From the NCBI GenBank assembly GCA_902651635.1, contig CACRSC010000011.1, positions 557,855-621,854 on the forward strand: a DNA stretch of 64,000 nucleotides, in the 5' to 3' direction. The position numbers and the translations under genes are program-made. Below are positions 58,344 to 64,000 of this stretch, piece by piece. The notes under the pieces were generated by a model. It was not told where the DNA came from. It was given only the letters and a program-made list of their open reading frames with translations, and ran no database searches. Positions within the stretch are counted from its first letter, which is position 1. Every line of letters starts with the position of its first letter. The stretch comes from Mastigamoeba balamuthi. Taxonomy: Eukaryota; Evosea; Mastigamoebida; Mastigamoebidae.

Positions 58344-59560
58344 TGTGGCTTGAGATGATGGGCTCTGCTTGTCAGACAGCTTGATGTGTTAACAATGACG
58401 TGGGATTTCCTTCTTCCAAGGTGCAGAATTCGGTGTGACGGGGTTCCTGACAAACGGCCCCCAGAGGTGACACGGCGTTCCCTTGTTGCACACCCGGACA
58501 GCTCCTCGGCTGGCACGACAGGACAAGGAAATGGAACGTCATTGAGATATTTCCTGGCCGCATTTCATGCCCGCACCCAGATCTGACCTTTCAGTAGGTT
58601 TTCTCAACACTAGCACAGTTGAGAGGGGCGCCGTGGTCTTCACTTGATGCACGCCGATATGACGAGGCGGGACGCTTTGGGCATCACCCGTATAAGGGAA
58701 TTGTTGAGTTCAGGGATCCCAGTCATGTATTGGTTCAAGAAAGCAGATCCTCCACACTAACAGAATTGAATGTAATACTGAGCGTCGTATTTGCCCTCCT
58801 CAGAACTGCGGCTTAATCTGCTCAGAGCACAGTTGACCTGCCAGATTTATGTTTCCAGCATCGACAAACTTGTTTTCAACTCATCCTTGTGCAATGATGT
58901 TGCAGATCCCAACAACTGGTAGCCACTAATTGGAGTGACGGAAATTGTCTAAGGCTGATCCTGTTGTTTGAGACGTGCAAAACTCGCACCCAGTGCGCCT
59001 CTAACCACATACCGTTCACATGTTTATGAGGAGTGAGCCCTGGTCGCACCTCCAGGTCGAACCAGAGAAAACAAGGAGACCCTCTCACGATCTGGGACAA
59101 GGGCTCTCCCAAACAGACATATAAGTATATTCGCCACCAACAACCCCAGCTTTGTTGATGTGGCCTTGGGGAGTCTGTTGTCCTTGTGCGGGTGGTTAAC
59201 TGCATGGCCCATGTGGGCCCTGCTGGGCTGCTGTGCGATTCAGTTTGTTAGCTTCCATCAGCCTCTCACATGATGAACTGTTACAGTCTCCCTGGTCGAT
59301 GTGAGCAGGTTTGAGAGGTTTTCAAGGGGGGAATTGTGATGCCCAGTAATGCGGGGGTGGGGGCAGGAGGCCCCTTGTAAGGGTGAGAGACTCAAGGAAG
59401 AAGGAGGAAGTGATGATGTATTGAGTGGTATTCGTGTGGTGACGAGAGGATGAGTGGGGAAATGCTATTCCTTTGCCTTGGGAGTGCAGTCCCCCCTTGG
59501 CATCACCACTCTACTTCAAAGGTCGAGCAGGGGGAGACCTTGCAGAAGTTAATCGATAGT
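58344..59560. other. Gene-poor stretch with possible retroelement edge
   Basis: 1.2 kb without a supported gene. At 59324-59341 the plus strand reads AAGGGGGGAATTGTGATG, which looks like a polypurine tract followed by an LTR start. Otherwise only short frames occur. Confidence 0.45.
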
Positions 59561-60921
59561 CTAGGTCTGCAGATGGGGGTGTGCCTGTATGTACGTGATG
59601 ACCTGGTTGACGTTCTTGTTGTTGTCGTAGGAAATCCACGAACATGGATCGTCATCCCCGAAGTCTGGGCAGCCCAGCCAACGAATGCGAAGCTTGAGCT
59701 TGCCAGCAATGTGGCGATGGCGCAGGACTGTGTCCAGGGCCATCTCGTCATGTGTGCGCAATGCCTCTGCCCAGAGTTTCACCTTGGTGAGGGCTTCTGT
59801 ATGAAACAAGTGCATTGTGTTAACATGGGCCCAAGTATGGGTACCCTGCAGCAGGTTCTCAACGGTGTAGCAATGGTGGTCGAGCTTCTCAATGACACGA
59901 AACGGACCCCTAACATTAATGTCGAGCTTGTGGTCACAGCCCTTGTCGAGAAGAACGCAGTTGCTGATGTCAAAGTGCGACCTGCCCCGTTTCTTGGCCA
60001 GGTACTGCCTGCAGGCCTTCTCAAATGCGGCCTGCTGAAGTGAGGCAATACGTGCAAACATGTCATGTTGCCATAACAGGAGCTGGTAGTGGAGCAACTG
60101 GGGGTCCGGGCTCCTGGCATCATCGTCCTTGTGAATATCCAGGTAGAGGGGAGTACGACTAGCAAAACCGTGAATAACCTTGAAGGGCGTGGCCCTGATG
60201 GAGTGCACATAGCTGTTGTTCAGGGTGAACATAGCAGCTGGTAGAACGTCGGGCCAGTCCAGGGAATGGTCCAAGAGTATGGCCTGCAGAACCTGCACTG
60301 TAGTACGCACTGCGACCTCCACAGCCCTGTGTCCCTCAGGGTGATATGCCGCTGAAATGTGATGCTCTGCATTAACCTGGTCATTGAGGGCCTGAATGTG
60401 ACTCGACTGGAGAAGGGAGATCCACTGTCTGAGGTCATGAGCCAAGGGCTGAGCCCCTCGTGCAGACCCACCAATTCCAGAGCACATTGACTGCTTCCTG
60501 TGCATCAGTAGAATGGACTGCCTCGAGATGAACCTCGTGTGAGAAACGGTCCTTGACGATTAAGACGTACTTGAACCCCTTCACCTCCTGAAGTGGGCTA
60601 AGGTAGTCCACGACGATGGACTCATAGAGTGCACTGCCAGGCACTGTACCCATCGAATCAGCATGTGAGGTCGCAGGCCTGATCTTCTGGCATGTTAGGC
60701 ATGTCTGTATGAAGTGGCAAATGTCGTTGTACATGCCTGGCCACGTGACCACTTGCTTGATGGAGTGGTACGTGCAATGTTGGTGTGTCTTTGACGTGAA
60801 CATCGAGGTATTGACGAATAGCAACTGGGTCATCAATAACCTGGTGCCACTGGGCCCGTGAAAAGAAATCACCACCCACCAAAGTTAGTTTTCCGGGCAG
60901 GTAGTGGATGCTGTAGGGCAT
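59561..60921 (-). pseudogene. Integrase and chromodomain-like C-terminus, frameshifted
   Basis: The HHCC zinc domain (TYHSIKQVVTWPGMYNDICH, CLTCQKIR) and first catalytic Asp (IVVDYLSPLQ) are in one frame (60875-60435), the second (LMTSDSGSPFSSR) in another, and the Glu (YHPEGHRAVEVAV) in a third (60505-59561). The last frame continues through the C-terminal barrel (KLDINVRGPFRVIEKLDHHC) to LKLRIRWLGCPDFGDDDPCS W, a chromodomain-like pattern. Confidence 0.85.
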
Positions 60922-61054
60922 CTCGTTCAGGATGACTGATCAGCTCTGAATACGACGATTACCTGAGTCAGCCATCCAATGCAGGTAGGTTGCTGTGGTC
61001 AGGACGGTAGATGACATGTCGTGTGTGCATAAACCAAACCGAGTTCCCATGCCC

Positions 61055-61573
61055 TCAGGTGTCCCTTGACAAGCCCACGTGCCTCCTTCTCAGGCATTGA
61101 GAGGTTACGTCAATCAGCAGGCCACAGCACCTCCGAGACGAATGCCAGAATGCCCCAGCTAGACTTCCCAGGGGCTTGTTGGAAAATCGTGGCTCCCGTA
61201 GCGTATTTGCAGGCATCAGGATTAATGATGATAACCAAGCCTGGAATGAGGTGAACGAGAATGGGTGCTGCACAGACGTCATGAACCAGGGTATCAAAGG
61301 CTTGTTGGTGAGCCACTTCCACTCGAACTTGACGTTGTGCCATAACAGCTCGTACATACACACTGCCTTGGACGCGAAATTCAGGATGAACTCACTGAGC
61401 CACTGCATGAGACCAAGGAAAGACCACAGTATGTCCTTGTCGTAAGGCCGTCCTGCAAAACGCAGAGGATCCAGCCTCGTAGGATCGATCACAATGCCCT
61501 CTTTGGATACCAGGTGTCCCAGCTGGTGCAGAACCGTAGGGCCCCAGGAACACTTCTCGGGCTTCACCTTCAC
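61055..61573 (-). pseudogene. RT thumb and RNase H fragment
   Basis: VKPEKCSWGPTVLHQLGHLV follows the RT palm as in gypsy elements. The RNase H part is in another frame (61361-61110), with INPDACKYATGATIFQQ matching the D-A-S...G-A-V-L-x-Q block. Frames differ between the two parts, so the gene is broken. Confidence 0.8.
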
Positions 61574-61622
61574 ATTGTACTTGACGAAAGTGTCGAAAAG
61601 GGCCGTTACCTGTGCCTTACTT

Positions 61623-62405
61623 TCACCCCACGATGGGCTGGCTGCCTGTGTTCACATTGTCCACAAAGCTGGAGGTGTGGGCCAGTGGTGCCAAAACCGA
61701 ATCGATGACCCTCTGAAAAGCTGCACTTGCCTGTTTGATGCCAAAAGGCATGAACCACAGACATACGAAAGAACCATCAGGAAGGGCCAGCACCAGCAAA
61801 TTTGCCGTGGCTGCATCGAGGGGAATTTGGTGGTAAGCCATCTCGAGGTCTGCAGAAAACAAGTAATCATAGGCCAGTTTGTGCAGTTTGTCGTTGATGA
61901 GTGCATTAACGTAGAAGTCATCGTGAGTGATGTGGTTAATCAACTGGTAATCCCCGCAGACCTGCCAGGTCCTGTCTGGTTTGGGTACAAACACCATGGG
62001 GGATGCAAAGTGAACGTCCTGCCATGCAATAACCTCCCAGATCCCTGTGTCGATCATCTTGGCCTTGTACTCTATGAGATGAACAAGCTTCTGTGAATCA
62101 CTAATGTTGTGCTGGATAATGAAGGGCTTTGTGTCGGGAAGCTGCTCGATCGTGCAGACCCTGACCCCAGTCATCCTGATCCCATCGAGGCCATTCAGGA
62201 CGTTCATATCATACCGTGTGAGAATGTTCTTCATCTTGATGACCATTTTCGGGTCGCATATGATTTTGTCCCCCAAGACCATCCGTTCATGTGGTGGTAG
62301 TGGTTGGTACTGCAGCTGGTGTAGGTGAAGACCGGGTTGACTTGCTTGGATATAGCAGGGTCGAGAGTTGATTGAGTTCACAGCTCCTGGGTCTTCAGCA
62401 ACCAT
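61623..62405 (-). pseudogene. Reverse transcriptase domain, catalytic motif altered
   Basis: It contains GIWEVIAWQDVHFASPMVFV, DYQLINHIT, FSADLEMAYHQIPL and MPFGIKQASAAFQRVIDSVL, the ordered RT blocks of Ty3/gypsy elements. The Y-x-D-D box reads FVDN, so one of the paired catalytic aspartates is lost. The frame closes right after it at 61623. Confidence 0.9.
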
Positions 62406-63093
62406 GATTACTGCAAGCCCCTTGATGTTTGGCTCGGTAAAAACGATGTCCCCGGGCTCCTTGTAAATGTCGATCCACCCGAACCACGTTCATCTGGCCA
62501 TCATTGAGGGCCATGTAGTCATAGCGGTGGCAATTGTGCAGACCCAGCAGGATTTCGTCCGAGTCAATTGTACCGTTTGCAACCTCGATGACAGGAATAG
62601 TGACGGGACCCTCAGTTGGATCGAAGACTGTATGGATCTGAACCCCAGTGCCCATGTGCTTAACCAACACCCTGTTGACCCCAGTGACCTGTATGCGTTC
62701 CTCAAACTCAGGTGGCAGTTTCTGACATGGTACCTGGAGCAGGTAGAGGAGTCTGGTCTCTGCGAAGTTTAAGTCCGAGCCTGTGTTGACATGGAACAGT
62801 ACCTCCTTGCCCTCGCCCTCTTCCTTGGAGATTGTGCATGAGAAAAGGATACGATCACTTTTTACCTCGGCCAAAGACCACATGGGAAGAGTGTCCGCAC
62901 TAGTGTCCTCCTCTGGATGTATGCTGACCATGGAAGTCAACTCCCCCTTTGAACCCAGCAGAGCAAAACCAAACTTCGACTGAGGTAAAGTGAAGTCAAT
63001 GCATCCATCGAGGTCCATGTTCTTGCCCGTGGTCGCCTGGCAGAGGGAAATGCATGTATCCTCTGATGATCTGGCCTCCCCAGCAGGTGTCAC
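62395..63093 (-). pseudogene. Retropepsin-like protease fragment
   Basis: The frame contains VLFHVNTGSDLNF, where the catalytic D-T/S-G of retroviral proteases is N-T-G, followed by LVKHMGTGVQIHT and EILLGLHNCHRYDYM, the strand-turn pattern near the end of the fold. The Asp to Asn change should abolish activity. Confidence 0.65.
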
Positions 63094-63239
63094 CTGTGCA
63101 GCAGTGAGATGGCTCCCCGTGATGCGAACCCCAGCCTTGAAGCCCGTTTTCGGCCTCGTTCCATGGCTTGGCCTGAGCCCCCATAACAGAACCTGTCATG
63201 CCCTTCTTCTTGGAAACCCGTGTCTCGTGTGCCTGCTGC

Positions 63240-63580
63240 TTAGTGCCAGGAAACGGGCAGGTCTTGGCCATGTGTCCCGTACCCCCACACCTGAAGCATT
63301 TCATGGTTGTGGGCTCCTGGCTCGGTGCAGTGCTGACAGTTAGCCATGATGGTGACTTCTCCTCCTGACATTCCCATGCCTTGAGTGTAGCCATCGTGGG
63401 TGAAGATGGGCAATTGCCAGCAATGTGCCTGTACATCCCGCAGTTGTAGCACAAGGGCTCTCGCTGGTGAGTAGGCTTGGGGCCAGTATCACCCTCTCTA
63501 GGGCCCTTAGGTGCTGGTGACTGGCGGACGATGTTCAGGGCCTTGCCCACCCCTGGAGTGGCAACCAATGTGTGCAAACC
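63240..63580 (-). pseudogene. Gag fragment with two CCHC zinc knuckles
   Basis: The minus strand reads CYNCGMYRHIAGNC and CFRCGGTGHMAKTC, two C-x2-C-x4-H-x4-C retroviral-type knuckles that bind nucleic acid, separated by about 35 residues. The frame shifts before the protease region. Confidence 0.85.
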
Positions 63581-63849
63581 CGGTGTGAACTGCCATGAAG
63601 ATGAAGTACGTGGCAGGTTGTCAGGTCGTTCTTGAGAGAGTCCTCAGTGTAATCACCCCGGCCCACAGCCATGCACTGTAACACAACTATCTTGATATGC
63701 TTGTGGATAACATAATGGGCAGGAATTCCCATCAAAAGGGTCAAAATCGTAACAATTGATGAATAGCATATGCCCTTAATATCAGAAGCTCTTGTACGCA
63801 TTTGAAGTACGATTTCACAGAAATATTTCAAATCAAGTGATTAGTGACA
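63581..63849. other. No gene recognised
   Basis: AT-richer sequence upstream (minus sense) of the Gag fragment. It could hold the rest of Gag, the 5' untranslated region or the 5' LTR of the retroelement. Confidence 0.4.
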
Positions 63850-63967
63850 AAGGCGATATGTGCCAGCATATGTGCCGGGCTATGTGCCGGTGGCACAGCT
63901 CGGCCATCGACTATGCCAGCGGCACAGTGTATATGCTGGCATATATGCCGGCCTATAAGTCGGCATG
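63850..63967. repeat. Cluster of short inverted and direct repeats
   Basis: The words ATATGTGCCAGCATATGTGCCGG, GGCTATGTGCCGGTGGCAC, TATATGCTGGCATATATGCC and CTATAAGTCGGCAT repeat a TGCC-GGCA core many times in both orientations within about 115 bases. Confidence 0.75.
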
Positions 63968-64000
63968 AAGAGTTTCTGTCGTTTTGTGGTCAATGGTAAT

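Larger units (their letters stand above)
59561..63580 (-). mobile_element. Decayed Ty3/gypsy retrotransposon of chromovirus type
   Basis: Read from high to low coordinates, the domains are in Ty3/gypsy order: Gag zinc knuckles (63450-63250), aspartic protease (about 62800), reverse transcriptase (62405-61623), RNase H (61573-61110), integrase (60920-60250) and a chromodomain-like end (59720-59570). The coding frame changes several times and key residues are altered, so the copy is not intact. No paired LTRs were found inside the window. Confidence 0.9.

Overview
This window looks like nuclear DNA of a GC-rich free-living amoebozoan (an Acanthamoeba-like or archamoeba-like organism; I cannot decide which). 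The evidence is compact genes with many introns of about 50 to 120 bases, a near-canonical actin whose C-terminal half reads like amoebozoan actin, a receptor with solute-binding, kinase, cyclase and kinase domains of a kind I associate with amoebae, a CAD-type pyrimidine polyprotein, and Mei2-like and RIC1 genes. Coding sequence is strongly GC-biased, introns are pyrimidine-rich, and many 5' splice sites read GT-R-C-G rather than GT-R-A-G.

Layout. 1-2336 (-): end of a large protein with Cys/His repeats, a helical-repeat region, a UBR-like finger and a PARP-like tail. 2555-4148 (-): secreted protein with two MRH (mannose-6-phosphate-receptor homology) domains. 5449-12492 (+): seven-exon CAD protein whose CPSase is intact but whose DHOase and ATCase domains have lost catalytic residues. 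12624-13529 (+): intronless protein resembling uncharacterised giant-virus proteins. 13638-14764 (-): multipass membrane protein. 15724-17510 (+): AT-richer, transposase-like gene. 18252-19084 (-): actin, broken by an assembly gap. 19518-19895: a small terminal-inverted-repeat element. 20561-22439 (+): unknown multi-exon gene. 22820-27931 (+): receptor kinase-cyclase-kinase. 28089-31338 (-): FYVE-PI3K-like kinase. 31787-32439 (+): small acidic, Cys-rich protein. 32614-36589 (-): VIT-vWA-WW-kinase fusion. 37314-40657 (+): serine palmitoyltransferase with LCB2 and LCB1 fused in one chain. 40983-42179 (-): PurT. 43103-45755 (+): possible membrane-tethered DNA-binding protein. 46535-47724 (+): GAF-like protein with a prokaryotic-type Cys motif. 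48132-49372 (-): Mei2-like RNA-binding protein. 49630-51010 (+): MYND/MSS51-like protein. 51168-51679 (+): short unknown gene. 52037-55855 (+): RIC1-like WD-repeat protein. 56405-58343 (-): arrestin-WW-WW-C2 protein. 59561-63580 (-): decayed chromodomain-type Ty3/gypsy retrotransposon.

The genes do not form an operon; they are packed head-to-head and tail-to-tail with spacers of 150 to 900 bases. Several belong to endomembrane or lipid signalling (MRH receptor, FYVE-PI3K, RIC1, arrestin-C2, SPT) and several to nucleotide metabolism (CAD, PurT). The most notable items are the fused LCB2-LCB1 serine palmitoyltransferase, the CAD protein with two apparently dead enzyme domains, the VIT-vWA-WW-kinase fusion, the candidate membrane-tethered regulator, and the recurrent GTRCG splice donors.
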